Position numbers and translations under genes: made by a program
Notes under the pieces: model-generated
What the model was told of the DNA's origin: nothing
Seen by the model: only the letters and a program-made list of their open reading frames with translations
The model's database searches: none
In this document: in pieces, positions 24,831-33,678 of the stretch
Numbering within the stretch: the stretch's first letter is position 1
Layout: the number at the start of each line of letters is the position of its first letter
Assembly: GCA_021151695.1 (NCBI GenBank)
Contig: JAGKWU010000009.1
Location: 62,001 to 126,000, forward strand
DNA from: Cellvibrionaceae bacterium
GTDB lineage: Bacteria > Pseudomonadota > Gammaproteobacteria > Pseudomonadales > Cellvibrionaceae
Direction: 5' to 3'
DNA: 64,000 nt

Positions 24831-25559
24831 TTAACCCAGAATCTCTTCTTCGTCTTGCGCAATGATGTCGTCCGCAATGTGCGAGTGCGCGTGTTTGGCG
24901 GGGACGATCAAACCGTCTTTTAAAATAATCTGACGTTGGGTTTGATCGGCTATGTCCTGTTCGTGAGTTACTATGACGATGGTGTTGCCCAGATTATGGA
25001 CTTCTTTCAACAAAACCATAATCTCTTGCGTGGTCTGGCTGTCGAGTGCACCTGTAGGTTCGTCAGCAAGAATTACTTTGGGTTTGGTCACCAATGCACG
25101 CGCTATGGCAACACGCTGCTTCTGACCACCCGACAATTCGTTGGGCATAAAATGTTTTCGATGCCCAAGGCCAACCATCTCCATATATTCTTCAGCGCGC
25201 TTGTTGCGCTCTTTGCGGCCCACACCTTGATAGTAGAGCGGCAGCGCCACGTTCTCGGTAGCATTTTTAAACGGCAGCAAATTGAACGACTGGAATACAA
25301 AACCGAGTAGCTCATTGCGCAAATGCGCGGCAGTTTTTTCGCTAAGCTTTCTGATCTCACGACCGGCAAGATGATAGTCCCCTTGATCGTGGTTATCGAG
25401 GATACCGAGGATATTAAGGAGGGTAGATTTACCTGAACCCGACGAGCCCATGATCGATACCAGCTCACCCTCGCGAATGTGCAGGTCTATCCCCTTAAGT
25501 ACATGCAGTGGCTGATCGCCCACCTGATAGTACTTATGTATGTTGTGCAGTTTGATCAT
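24831..25559 (-). CDS. ABC transporter ATP-binding protein, MacB/LolD type
   Basis: The 242-residue ATPase starts at the ATG at 25559 (MIKLHNIHKYYQ), with GAGG eight bases upstream; a longer frame from a TTG at 25574 adds five residues that include this binding site, so it is not the start. Walker A is GSSGSGKS at 38-45, the signature is LSGGQKQRVAIARAL, and Walker B is VILADEPTGALDS. It ends with an unusual His/Asp/Glu-rich tail (AHSHIADDIIAQDEEEI) of unknown purpose. It is the first gene of a four-gene exporter operon (ATPase, two permeases, adaptor) closed by the terminator near 21125. Confidence 0.95.
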   Translation of the reverse strand: MIKLHNIHKYYQVGDQPLHVLKGIDLHIREGELVSIMGSSGSGKSTLLNILGILDNHDQGDYHLAGREIRKLSEKTAAHLRNELLGFVFQSFNLLPFKNATENVALPLYYQGVGRKERNKRAEEYMEMVGLGHRKHFMPNELSGGQKQRVAIARALVTKPKVILADEPTGALDSQTTQEIMVLLKEVHNLGNTIVIVTHEQDIADQTQRQIILKDGLIVPAKHAHSHIADDIIAQDEEEILG

Positions 25560-25971
25560 GATGGGGTTCCTCAATGGCTAGTGCCGGACTGGTATACCAG
25601 CTTAATCGCTTTTGACCGTTTTAAGAGCCAGCGACTATTCCTTTTACGCTAATTAACATTTAGGGGGCATCTGTAATCCCGGCTTATGTCGATTAGACCA
25701 TTCTGGCAACGAATAACTACTTTGATGCCATATCAGCCCGTTTGGATTCAGTCAGCCAAAAATATCTGCTTTTCACTAAGACAAGTCCAATCACCAGATC
25801 CCTAGGAGCGGGTTAAATAGATTGAGGCTTGGCAATCGGGTTCTATCGCCGCTAGGATTAAGCGGGTCGGCTGAGCGCTAGCTTACTCATGGCGATTTAT
25901 AACAATTATGCTTAACTTTTATCCTTTTTACTGATGGTAAACAGGTGTCGTTGGACGGAGGCTGGTCTCGC
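25560..25971. other. Intergenic region between exporter operon and glycosyltransferase
   Basis: This gap of about 410 bp lies between divergent genes and should hold both promoters. A perfect 12-bp palindrome CTGGTATACCAG at 25589-25600 lies 30-41 bp before the ATPase start codon and is a possible operator for the exporter. No other coding frame, RNA gene or clear sigma-70 promoter was recognised. Confidence 0.45.
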
Positions 25972-27108
25972 GTGAAAAAAATTTTGCTAGTTACACGCAA
26001 CTTGCCGCCCCTGGTGGGCGGTATGGAAAAGCTTAACTTGTATATCCTGCAAGCGCTTCACGAAAAGTTTGATGTGTCACTGGCGGGGCCACTGGGAAGC
26101 CACGGCTATCATAAGGTTGAGTCATTTACTGAGTTCTCCCACAAACCACTGTGGAAATACCTTGTCACCAGTTTGTTTAAAACCGCACTGTTGGCCAAAA
26201 AAACCAAACCCCAATTGATTATGTGTGGCAGTGGAACTGCTATCCTGGCTGGGTTTGTTGCGTCCAGATTATGCTCCGCGAAATTGGTTTGCTATCTACA
26301 TGGGCTGGACATTATTGCGCCCAGTGTTATTTATCAAAAAATCTTTGTTCCCCTCATAAGACATTCACACCATATAGTGGTGAATAGCCAACACACCTTT
26401 TCACTGGCAGTTGCGGCAGGCGTAGATGCAAAAAAAATTGTCATTTTGAACCCAGGGGTAGCCTTGCCTGCGCTTTCTGACAAAGAAACACTAGCCAAGC
26501 GCTTTAGGGAAAAATACGCTTTAGCTAATCGGCCATTTTTATTGATCGCCGGACGTATAACGCCGCGCAAAGGCATTGCCGAATTTTTGGAGCATTGTTT
26601 TTTTAAACTGCGGGAACAGCTTCCGGATCTCGCGCTGGTTATTGTGGGCGCCGAAGCAGGTGATGCGGTTAAAGCATCAACCGGTGTCATGCAATCCATT
26701 CAGCAAGTGATCGCGCAATATGATTTAACAGAACAGGTCATTTTTGCCGGACGAGTAGATGATGAGTTACTCTCCGCCGCTTTTTTTTCCGCGTCCCTGT
26801 TTGTGTTTCCGGTGTTGAATAAAAGCGATGACGTTGAGGGCTTTGGTATGGTTTCCATCGAGGCAGCCGCCCATGGTTTACCAACCGTCGGTTTCGCAGT
26901 AGGTGGAATACCGGATGCTATAGCGGATGGTGAATCAGGAAGACTGATTGCATCCGGTGATTACGATGAAATGAGTCGCGTTATTTCGTCTTATTTACAA
27001 GATCCTGAAAAAGACGCCATCAGCGCTACCTCATGCATCGCATTTGCCAGCCAGTTTGAATGGCAACATTTCAATAAAAAGTTGCAAGCTATTATCGAGC
27101 AGTATTAA
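25972..27108 (+). CDS. Glycosyltransferase family 4 (GT-B fold)
   Basis: A retaining sugar-nucleotide transferase of about 378 residues. The N-terminal Rossmann domain begins KKILLVTRNLPPLVGGMEKLN with the Gly-rich acceptor loop. The C-terminal domain has LIAGRITPRKGIAEFLE, VIFAGRVDDELL and the nucleotide-sugar site EGFGMVSIEAAAHGLPTVG (the E-x7-E motif), all typical of GT4. The frame opens at a GTG at 25945, but a GTG at 25972 lies ten bases after GGAGG and begins at the conserved KKILLVT strand, so I prefer it. The gene stands alone, with divergent and convergent neighbours, so its polysaccharide or lipid target cannot be inferred from context. Confidence 0.9.
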   Translation: MKKILLVTRNLPPLVGGMEKLNLYILQALHEKFDVSLAGPLGSHGYHKVESFTEFSHKPLWKYLVTSLFKTALLAKKTKPQLIMCGSGTAILAGFVASRLCSAKLVCYLHGLDIIAPSVIYQKIFVPLIRHSHHIVVNSQHTFSLAVAAGVDAKKIVILNPGVALPALSDKETLAKRFREKYALANRPFLLIAGRITPRKGIAEFLEHCFFKLREQLPDLALVIVGAEAGDAVKASTGVMQSIQQVIAQYDLTEQVIFAGRVDDELLSAAFFSASLFVFPVLNKSDDVEGFGMVSIEAAAHGLPTVGFAVGGIPDAIADGESGRLIASGDYDEMSRVISSYLQDPEKDAISATSCIAFASQFEWQHFNKKLQAIIEQY

Positions 27109-27110
27109 TA

Positions 27111-27142
27111 AAAAAGCGCAGCCATTACTGGCTGCGCTTTTT
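27111..27142. terminator. Bidirectional terminator between GT4 gene and leuA
   Basis: AAAAAGCGCAGCCA (27111-27124) and TGGCTGCGCTTTTT (27129-27142) are perfect complements with loop TTAC. The stem is flanked by A-run and T-run on the two sides, so it works in both directions for the convergent genes. Confidence 0.95.
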
Positions 27143-27155
27143 ACTGTGCTCTGTG

Positions 27156-28823
27156 TTAGCCAATCGCTTGGGCGCGATTTACCCCATTGATCAATGCTTT
27201 GATAGCGGCAGTGATAATGTTGCTGTCTTTGCCCACACCGAACACTGGTTTGCCATTTTTCACTTTCAATTCAACGTAACAGATGGCCGCTACATCCGAG
27301 CCCTCACCTATGGCGTGCTCGTGGTAATCCACTACGCTGATTTCCTTGTCGATGTAATTGCTCAGTGCGTGGGCGGCGGCATCTATGGGGCCGTTGCCAG
27401 TTCCGCTGATTTCCACCAATTGGTGTTCGTGTTCGGCTTTGATGACTATGTCGACCTTGTGTTCGCTGTCGTCGTTGGTCATGCGCGAGCTTTGGTAAGC
27501 GAATGGTTGTGCGACAGCAAAATATTCTTGCTCGAAAATACTGACGATATCCGCGCTCTTCACTTCTTTGCCAGTGGCATCACTAACTTTTTGCACAGCC
27601 GCGCTGAATTCAATTTGTAAACGGCGAGGCAATTGCAAACCAGCTTCTTGTTGCAACAGGAAACTCACGCCGCCTTTACCCGATTGCGCGTTCACACGCA
27701 CTACCGCATCGTAGCTGCGATTTAAATCCGCAGGATCGATTGGCAAATAGGGCACTTCCCACAAGCCTTCTTTTTTCTGCACCGCAAAACCTTTTTTGAT
27801 CGCGTCCTGATGCGAGCCGGAGAAGGCGGTAAATACCAATTCGCCCGCATAGGGGTGACGCGGATGCACTGGCAACTGCGTGCAATCTTCGTGAAGTTTT
27901 CGCACTCTATCTATGTCAGAAAAATCCAGGCCCGGGTGAATACCTTGCGAATATAAATTCAACGCAAGCGTTACCAAATCTACGTTACCGGTGCGTTCGC
28001 CGTTGCCAAACAAGCAGCCTTCAACACGATCGGCACCGGCCATTACCGCTAATTCTGCCGCAGCAACGGCGGTGCCGCGATCATTGTGCGGATGCACGCT
28101 GATGATAATGCTGTCGCGCTTGTTGATGTGGCGATGCATCCATTCGATTTGATCCGCGTAGGTATTGGGCGTATTCATCTCGACAGTTGCGGGCAAATTC
28201 AAAATCATTTTTTTCTGCGGCGATGGTTGCCAAACTTCTACCACCGCATCGCAAACGTCTTTTACAAATTCAATTTCAGTGCTGGAAAATACTTCCGGTG
28301 AGTATTGGAAAGTCCAATCTACTTCCGGCGCTGTTTCAGTTAATTGCTTGCACCACTTGGTGCCTTGCACAGCGATATTTTTTACGCCTTCCATATCGGT
28401 GTTGTACACAATTTTGCGAAATGCCGGCGCGAGCGGATTGTACATGTGCAAAATCGCGCGCTTGGCACCGCGCAAACTCTGCACGGTTTTTTCGATCAAA
28501 TCGAAGCGCGCTTGCACCAATACCTCGATAGTGACGTCATCGGGAATATGGTTTTCTTCAATCAATTGGCGAACAAAATTGAAATCAATTTCACTCGCGG
28601 AGGGAAAGCCCACTTCAATTTCTTTAAAGCCAATGGCGACCAATTCTTTAAACATGCGCATCTTGGTGGCAACTGACATAGGGTCGATTAGCGCCTGGTT
28701 ACCATCGCGCAGGTCAGTGCTCATCCAGATCGGAGGCTTAACAATAAAGTTATTGGGCCATTGGCGGTCGGGCAAGCTGACGCCAACGAAGCGCTGGTAC
28801 TTGGAAGATGGATTGCTAATCAT
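27156..28823 (-). CDS. leuA: 2-isopropylmalate synthase
   Basis: The 555-residue enzyme condenses acetyl-CoA with 2-oxoisovalerate in the first committed step of leucine synthesis. The catalytic TIM barrel has the first motif STDLRDGNQALIDPM, VEVGFPSASEIDF, and the metal-binding His pair in SVHPHNDRGTAVAAAELAVMAG with GNGERTGNVDL. The C-terminal regulatory domain contains EISGTGNGPIDAAAHALSNY and ends near KDSNIITAAIKALINGVNRA; it mediates feedback inhibition by leucine. The length and the N-terminal SKYQRFVGVSLPDRQWPN place it in the longer type 2 LeuA group of Pseudomonas and actinobacteria. It is divergent from an Lrp/AsnC gene across a 360-bp leader region. Confidence 0.97.
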   Translation of the reverse strand: MISNPSSKYQRFVGVSLPDRQWPNNFIVKPPIWMSTDLRDGNQALIDPMSVATKMRMFKELVAIGFKEIEVGFPSASEIDFNFVRQLIEENHIPDDVTIEVLVQARFDLIEKTVQSLRGAKRAILHMYNPLAPAFRKIVYNTDMEGVKNIAVQGTKWCKQLTETAPEVDWTFQYSPEVFSSTEIEFVKDVCDAVVEVWQPSPQKKMILNLPATVEMNTPNTYADQIEWMHRHINKRDSIIISVHPHNDRGTAVAAAELAVMAGADRVEGCLFGNGERTGNVDLVTLALNLYSQGIHPGLDFSDIDRVRKLHEDCTQLPVHPRHPYAGELVFTAFSGSHQDAIKKGFAVQKKEGLWEVPYLPIDPADLNRSYDAVVRVNAQSGKGGVSFLLQQEAGLQLPRRLQIEFSAAVQKVSDATGKEVKSADIVSIFEQEYFAVAQPFAYQSSRMTNDDSEHKVDIVIKAEHEHQLVEISGTGNGPIDAAAHALSNYIDKEISVVDYHEHAIGEGSDVAAICYVELKVKNGKPVFGVGKDSNIITAAIKALINGVNRAQAIG

Positions 28824-29186
28824 GGGTGGTCCCTATGGGTATATATAAAGAAGGAAGATGTTGTCCTGAATAAGTGGGCCTTGCGGCAAATTCACCTGAG
28901 CGGGAGTGATCGAGGCGTATCGCCGCGGGTTAGCGGCGATGGCTGGTGTAGGGTTGCGACCTGCTTTAGCGCCATCCTCAACCAGCCCCTGCAACCAAGC
29001 TTGTGGCTCCAACTCCGGGCGCAGCGGCCGGGTAAGCGGCTGGCCTTTGGGCTATCAGGTTGTGATTAGTATACGAAGGGAAACGCAGCAGATGATTGCT
29101 AAACTTGTTGCTGTAGAATTTTTTAAGCAATATTATGCCAATAAATACTAAATTATTGGCATTTAATTAAAGAAGGAGAGAAATTG
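28824..29186 (-). promoter_or_regulatory. leuA leader region with candidate attenuation features
   Basis: On the minus strand a 27-codon frame (28975 down to 28892) starts MALKQVATLHQPSPLTRG and has five Leu codons, three of them the rare CTA. Within it, ATCGCCGC and GCGGCGAT (28919-28940) form a perfect 8-bp hairpin. TATACT (complement of 29068-29073) may be a -10. No T-run follows the hairpin, and the peptide's ribosome binding site is poorly spaced, so attenuation is possible but unproven. The plus-strand frames in this stretch lack binding sites. Confidence 0.4.
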
Positions 29187-29651
29187 GTGGAACTTGATCG
29201 CTATGACCGTTTGATACTCGACGCACTGCAAAAGAATGGTCGCATCACTAACCAGGAGTTGGCCGACGCCATCAGCCTGTCGCCCTCCCCTTGCTTGCGC
29301 CGCGTACGCCAGTTGGAAGAGGCAGGCTTGATCGATGGCTATGTCGCCCTGCTCAATGCCCGCAAGCTGGGGCTAACGTTGGTGTCTTTCATCCAGATCA
29401 GCATGGACAAACACACGCCTGAACGTTTCGATGCCTTTGAGAAGACGGTGGGCAGCTATCCCGAAGTGCTGGAATGCCATTTGATTACCGGCCAATCAGC
29501 TGACTATCTCTTGAAAGTGATTGTGAAAGATATGGATGCCTACCAGCAGTTCCTGCTTAATAAACTTACCCGTATCGAGGGCGTAAGCGGTGTGCATTCG
29601 TCGTTTGTGTTGAAGTCGCCGATCAATGGAACAGCGCTGCCAGTGTTCTAG
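29187..29651 (+). CDS. Lrp/AsnC family transcriptional regulator
   Basis: A regulator of about 154 residues. The N-terminal helix-turn-helix contains LDALQKNGRITNQELADAISLSPSPCLRRVRQLEEAGLI, and the C-terminal RAM (ligand-binding) domain has VLECHLITGQSADYLLKVIVKDMDAYQQFL and GVHSSFVLKSP. AAGGAG lies at 29173-29178; a GTG at 29187 is at better spacing than the TTG at 29184 that opens the frame. It is closest in pattern to the small Lrp-like proteins (LrpA/Grp class) rather than to E. coli global Lrp. It is divergent from leuA, so leucine-linked or autoregulatory control of that region is plausible. The next gene follows after 73 bp. Confidence 0.93.
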   Translation: MELDRYDRLILDALQKNGRITNQELADAISLSPSPCLRRVRQLEEAGLIDGYVALLNARKLGLTLVSFIQISMDKHTPERFDAFEKTVGSYPEVLECHLITGQSADYLLKVIVKDMDAYQQFLLNKLTRIEGVSGVHSSFVLKSPINGTALPVF

Positions 29652-29724
29652 CGTTTTTGCTTTTGACTTGCGGCGTTTGAATCCGCCATGATTGGCGCCA
29701 GCTAATAATAGGTAGATGTAGCCA

Positions 29725-31059
29725 ATGGATCTGACGCTCGACGCTGTTTCGCAACTCTCCCCCGATGAAGCCTCACTCAAAGCTGCCAAGGGTTTGGTGG
29801 TTCCAGCCAAGTGGCCGCTGTTGGGCTCGAACGCTGCCGCCTTCTGGGGCGAATGCCAGGGTAGCGGCTCCAAGCCCTATCAAGTGCAAGTAGATAAATC
29901 CGGGCCCGCGTTTAAATGTTCCTGCCCCAGCCGCAAGTTTCCCTGCAAACACGGCCTCGCCCTGTTGCTCCTGCATTGTCAGCAAAGCGATAAATTTACG
30001 GCCAGTGAACAACCCGCCTGGGTGAGCGATTGGTTGGGTTCGCGCCAGGATAAAGCTGAAAAAAAAGCGGCCAAGCAAGCTGAGGTGGAAGCCGCCGAAA
30101 CCGATCCGGCGACCAAAGCCAAACGCGAAGAAACTCGCCTGAAAAACGAGGAAGCGCGCCATAAAAAAATGCGCGCCGGTCTGGATGAATTGGAGCTATG
30201 GCTCAAAGATCAAATTCGCCAGGGCATAAGCTCGCTTGCCGCTGATCCACACTTGGGAAAATCCCTCGCCGCCCGCATGGTGGATGCGCAGCTTCCTGGC
30301 CTCGCTTTTCGCCTGCGCCAGTGGCCCGGCATAGTGGCCCGCAATAATCTTTGGCCGGAAGTACTACTCGCCGAATTTGGCGAACTGCAATTATTGATTG
30401 ATGGCTTTCGCCGTTTGCCTGAATTGCCGGAGGATATTCAAGCCGATCTGCACGCTGCCGTTGGACTTACGCAAGACAAGGAATCAATTCTCACCGACGG
30501 CGAAAAAATTACTGATCAATGGCTGGTGTTGGGTCAGCGCGTTTATGAAGAAGACAGGCTATGGGTTAGGCGCGTTTGGCTGCGCGGTGGCACCTGTGGT
30601 CGCATGGCTATGCTGCTCGATTTTTCCCACGGCACTCGCCAGTTCGAACACAATTTTCTGACAGGTTCCAGTTTGAAAATAACACTCGCGTTTTATCGCG
30701 GGCAAGGTTTGCGTGCGCTGTTGGTAGATACACCCGTGCTCGCCAGTACCATATTTCCCGAGGAACAAACCCTCGCGCAATCCTTACAAAACCTCAGTGA
30801 AAAAATCGCCCAGCATCCCTGGCAACTAACCCAACCTTTATTGCTCCACCACTGCCACTTGCATTACACAGAGGCTAATTGCTATGCGCTTGCGTGCACG
30901 GGAGAGAGCTTTTTGCTAAGCATTAAAGAGGACGATTTCTGGCCATTACTGGCGGAAGCGGGCGGTAAGCCCCTGCATCTTTTTGGCGAATGGGAAAATA
31001 ATCAATTGCGTCCGCTGGCCGCTTGGCGCGAGCAATTTTTGTGGAGTCACGCCGGATGA
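29725..31059 (+). CDS. SWIM zinc-finger protein (first gene of MoxR/VWA operon)
   Basis: A 444-residue cytoplasmic protein. The SWIM motif is C65-S-C67, then C74-K-H76 (CSCPSRKFPCKHGLALLLL), a zinc-binding fold that binds DNA or protein. A Lys/Glu/Ala-rich helical stretch follows (about 110-155, coiled-coil-like, EKKAAKQAEVEAAETDP). The C-terminal half is a conserved but unassigned region including GGTCGRMAMLLDFSHGTRQFEHNF. Its stop overlaps the next start as ATGA. SWIM proteins with this downstream set (DUF5691, MoxR, DUF5682, VWA) are found across bacteria; the SWIM protein may recognise the target of the machine, which is an inference. Confidence 0.88.
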   Translation: MDLTLDAVSQLSPDEASLKAAKGLVVPAKWPLLGSNAAAFWGECQGSGSKPYQVQVDKSGPAFKCSCPSRKFPCKHGLALLLLHCQQSDKFTASEQPAWVSDWLGSRQDKAEKKAAKQAEVEAAETDPATKAKREETRLKNEEARHKKMRAGLDELELWLKDQIRQGISSLAADPHLGKSLAARMVDAQLPGLAFRLRQWPGIVARNNLWPEVLLAEFGELQLLIDGFRRLPELPEDIQADLHAAVGLTQDKESILTDGEKITDQWLVLGQRVYEEDRLWVRRVWLRGGTCGRMAMLLDFSHGTRQFEHNFLTGSSLKITLAFYRGQGLRALLVDTPVLASTIFPEEQTLAQSLQNLSEKIAQHPWQLTQPLLLHHCHLHYTEANCYALACTGESFLLSIKEDDFWPLLAEAGGKPLHLFGEWENNQLRPLAAWREQFLWSHAG

Positions 31060-32594
31060 GTTTATTAAAAACCTTAAGCGCTCAAGCTTTGTTGGGTACT
31101 GAACGCCATTCCGCTGAATTACCCGCAACCACTGGTGCGCTGGCGGATCTGCTAAACAACCTTGGAAAAATTTCCAGCTCGGCTGAAACAGGATTACTGC
31201 GCGCGGCAGGTAGCATTGCTATTTATAGTCGCGCCGGCTATCAACCACCCAGGCAAACAATGTCGCATCCCAAAGAATGCGCTGCGGAAAAATATCCAAC
31301 TCTTACACATGCAGCTTTGCTAAACGCATTGCCTCATATTATTCAGGATGGTCCGCGTCAATTATTGCGTGAAGCCTTACAAACATTGCGCGACAGCGAA
31401 CAACTGGTGCCTGCAAAGCTTCTTCCCCAGTTGCTCAACGCTGGCAAAGAATATCCCCAGCTTGCAGCGTTGATTATCGCCGTCGCCGGTGAGCGCGGGC
31501 TTTGGCTTGCGGCTTACAATCCTGATTGGCATTACGCATTAGTGCAGGCACAACCATTGGATAAAAATCTGTGGGATCACGGCCAGATGCAAGATCGCTT
31601 GCATTACATAGTCAACCTGCGCCAACAAAACCCCGATGACGCGCGCCTGTTAATTGCAGAAGCCCTCGGTGAATTGGACGCACGCGACCGCGCCACTTTG
31701 CTCATGCAATTAAAAATAAATTTGCGCGAACAGGACGAAGAGTTTATCGCGCAACAATTGAGTAATCGCAGTAAAGAGGTGCGCAGTGCAGCGGCATCCC
31801 TGCTGCGTGAATTACCCAACAGCCAGTATGTCGCGCGTATGCAGGAGCGCTTGCAACAGTGCCTGCGCAAAGAGCGAAAATTATTTCGCGAGCATTGGGT
31901 TTTGCAGCCGCCAGAAGCCTTCCCGAAAGAATGGGCTGAAGATGCGCTGGAAGAAAAGCGCCCGCAACACGAAAGCCTGGGTGACAAAGCCTGGTGGCTG
32001 ATGCAACTGGCGCGCTCGGTACCACTGGTTTGGTGGCAGACAACACTGTCGCTATCCCCCAGTGAGTTGCTGAGCTGGGCATTGGACTCAGATTGGAGCA
32101 AGGCGTTGCTTGGCGCCTGGTATCAGGCTATGCAGCGCGACGCTCATAGCGATTGGGCGGAAGCCTTTCTCAAGCTAAAGCCCAATAAACATTTTCAAAT
32201 AGATACGGGCGAACTTATCGGTTATTTGCCAACTGAAAAGGCTGCCAGCTATTGGCTGGAATTATTAAGCAGTGCTGATGCCAAACATAGACGCGGAGAT
32301 TATCTCAGCCGTATCTGCAAAAAAATTGACGGCAATATGCCTGTCGCGTTTGCCAGAGTCCTGCTGGAACGCCTAAAAAAGCACATCGCCGATGACGACG
32401 CCAAATACGATTACAGTCTGCGCCATTCGCTACTGGAATTTGCCTGTGTGATACCACCCGAATTATTCAGCGAAGCCACCCAGGGCTGGCCGCTGGATAA
32501 ATCCAATTCGATAACGGAAACGCTGGCGCGTTTGCTTCAAGTGATTGAACAGCGCCGCCTTCTTCTTCACTTTTTAGCGAGCGAAAAATCATGA
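31056..32594 (+). CDS. DUF5691 family protein
   Basis: A 512-residue soluble protein from the ATG at 31056 (MSLLKTLSAQALLGTERH), whose ATGA overlaps the previous stop; a longer frame from 31023 has no support. It is helix-rich with HEAT-like repeats around residues 200-290 (LSNRSKEVRSAAASLLRELPNSQYVARM resembles one unit), and contains DKAWWLMQLARSVPLVWW. No catalytic motif is visible. It ends with an ATGA overlap into the MoxR gene. The DUF5691 name is from memory of proteins in this operon type. A scaffold or adaptor for the AAA+ ATPase is the simplest guess, and it is only a guess. Confidence 0.8.
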   Translation: MSLLKTLSAQALLGTERHSAELPATTGALADLLNNLGKISSSAETGLLRAAGSIAIYSRAGYQPPRQTMSHPKECAAEKYPTLTHAALLNALPHIIQDGPRQLLREALQTLRDSEQLVPAKLLPQLLNAGKEYPQLAALIIAVAGERGLWLAAYNPDWHYALVQAQPLDKNLWDHGQMQDRLHYIVNLRQQNPDDARLLIAEALGELDARDRATLLMQLKINLREQDEEFIAQQLSNRSKEVRSAAASLLRELPNSQYVARMQERLQQCLRKERKLFREHWVLQPPEAFPKEWAEDALEEKRPQHESLGDKAWWLMQLARSVPLVWWQTTLSLSPSELLSWALDSDWSKALLGAWYQAMQRDAHSDWAEAFLKLKPNKHFQIDTGELIGYLPTEKAASYWLELLSSADAKHRRGDYLSRICKKIDGNMPVAFARVLLERLKKHIADDDAKYDYSLRHSLLEFACVIPPELFSEATQGWPLDKSNSITETLARLLQVIEQRRLLLHFLASEKS

Positions 32595-33670
32595 GCCAAG
32601 TACTGCGCCAACACGCCGAACAACAATTTGCTGAAGAGCTGGACGCATTAAAAAAAGCCGACAACCGCCAGCGCCCCACCAACTGGGCACTATCCCCTTG
32701 GGCCGTTGCCACCTATTTGATGGGTGGAAAGCTCGATAGCGGTTTTGAAGTCACACCAAAATATATTGGCAACCGCCGCATTATTGAAACGGCAATTGCC
32801 ACACTTGCCACTGATCGCGCGCTCCTATTGTTCGGTGTTCCGGGCACTGCTAAATCCTGGGTATCGGAGCACCTGGCTGCCGCAATCAGTGGCGACTCAA
32901 CGCAAATTATCCAGGGCACCGCCGGCACCAGCGAAGAGCAATTGCGCTACGGTTGGAACTACGCCGAATTGTTATCCAAAGGCCCCTCCAAAAATGCCTT
33001 GGTGGAAAGCCCGCTGATGCAGGCCATGCAAGCGGGAAAAATTGCGCGCATCGAAGAATTAACGCGCATCCCTGCCGATGTACAGGACACGCTGATTACC
33101 ATTCTCTCGGAAAAAACCTTGCCGATTCCAGAGCTCAGCAGCGAATGCCAGGCAGTACAAGGTTTTAATGTGATAGCTACGGCCAACAATCGCGATAAAG
33201 GTATCAACGAATTATCCAGCGCACTCAAGCGTCGCTTTAACACGGTAATTTTGCCGGTGCCATCCAGTGAAGAGGAAGAGATCAGTATCGTCAGCAAACG
33301 CGTGGCCGAAATGGGTATAGCCTTGCAACTGCCCGCCGAGCCGCCCGCATTAAAAGAAGTGAAGCGTGTGGTGCAAATTTTTCGCGAGCTGCGCAATGGC
33401 CAAACGGAAGACGGCAAAACCAAATTAAAAACGTCTACCGGCACTCTTTCCACCGCTGAAGCTATCTCGGTAATTAATTCCGGTATGGCGCTGGCCGCGC
33501 ACTTCGGCGATGGGGTATTGCATGCGTCGGATGTTGCCTCAAGCCTGGTAGGTGCGATCGTAAAAGATCCCGTGCAAGATGCGATTATCTGGCGCGAGTA
33601 CCAGGAAACAGTGATGAAAGAGCGCAACGACTGGAAAGATTTATACCGCGCTTGCCGCGATATTGAGTAA
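32591..33670 (+). CDS. MoxR-like AAA+ ATPase
   Basis: A 359-residue AAA+ ATPase of the MoxR clade. Walker A is G82-VPGTAK-S89. The Walker B position reads ARIEELTRIP, with Glu155-Glu156 where MoxR proteins have Asp-Glu; this variant seems to be a trait of this branch. Sensor 1 is VIATANNRDKG and the arginine finger lies in SSALKRRFNTV. It follows the MoxR insert IPADVQDTLITILSEKTLP. MoxR proteins act as chaperones, often inserting metals or remodelling proteins together with a VWA-domain partner, and such a partner is encoded two genes on. It overlaps the previous gene by four bases (ATGA) and the next gene starts eight bases after its stop. Confidence 0.93.
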   Translation: MSQVLRQHAEQQFAEELDALKKADNRQRPTNWALSPWAVATYLMGGKLDSGFEVTPKYIGNRRIIETAIATLATDRALLLFGVPGTAKSWVSEHLAAAISGDSTQIIQGTAGTSEEQLRYGWNYAELLSKGPSKNALVESPLMQAMQAGKIARIEELTRIPADVQDTLITILSEKTLPIPELSSECQAVQGFNVIATANNRDKGINELSSALKRRFNTVILPVPSSEEEEISIVSKRVAEMGIALQLPAEPPALKEVKRVVQIFRELRNGQTEDGKTKLKTSTGTLSTAEAISVINSGMALAAHFGDGVLHASDVASSLVGAIVKDPVQDAIIWREYQETVMKERNDWKDLYRACRDIE

Positions 33671-33678
33671 ACAATCTC

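Noticed and set aside
28906..29151. 81-residue plus-strand frame in the leuA-Lrp gap
   Set aside because: No ribosome binding site at its start, low-complexity Ser/Gly/Arg content, and it lies over the leuA leader features on the other strand.
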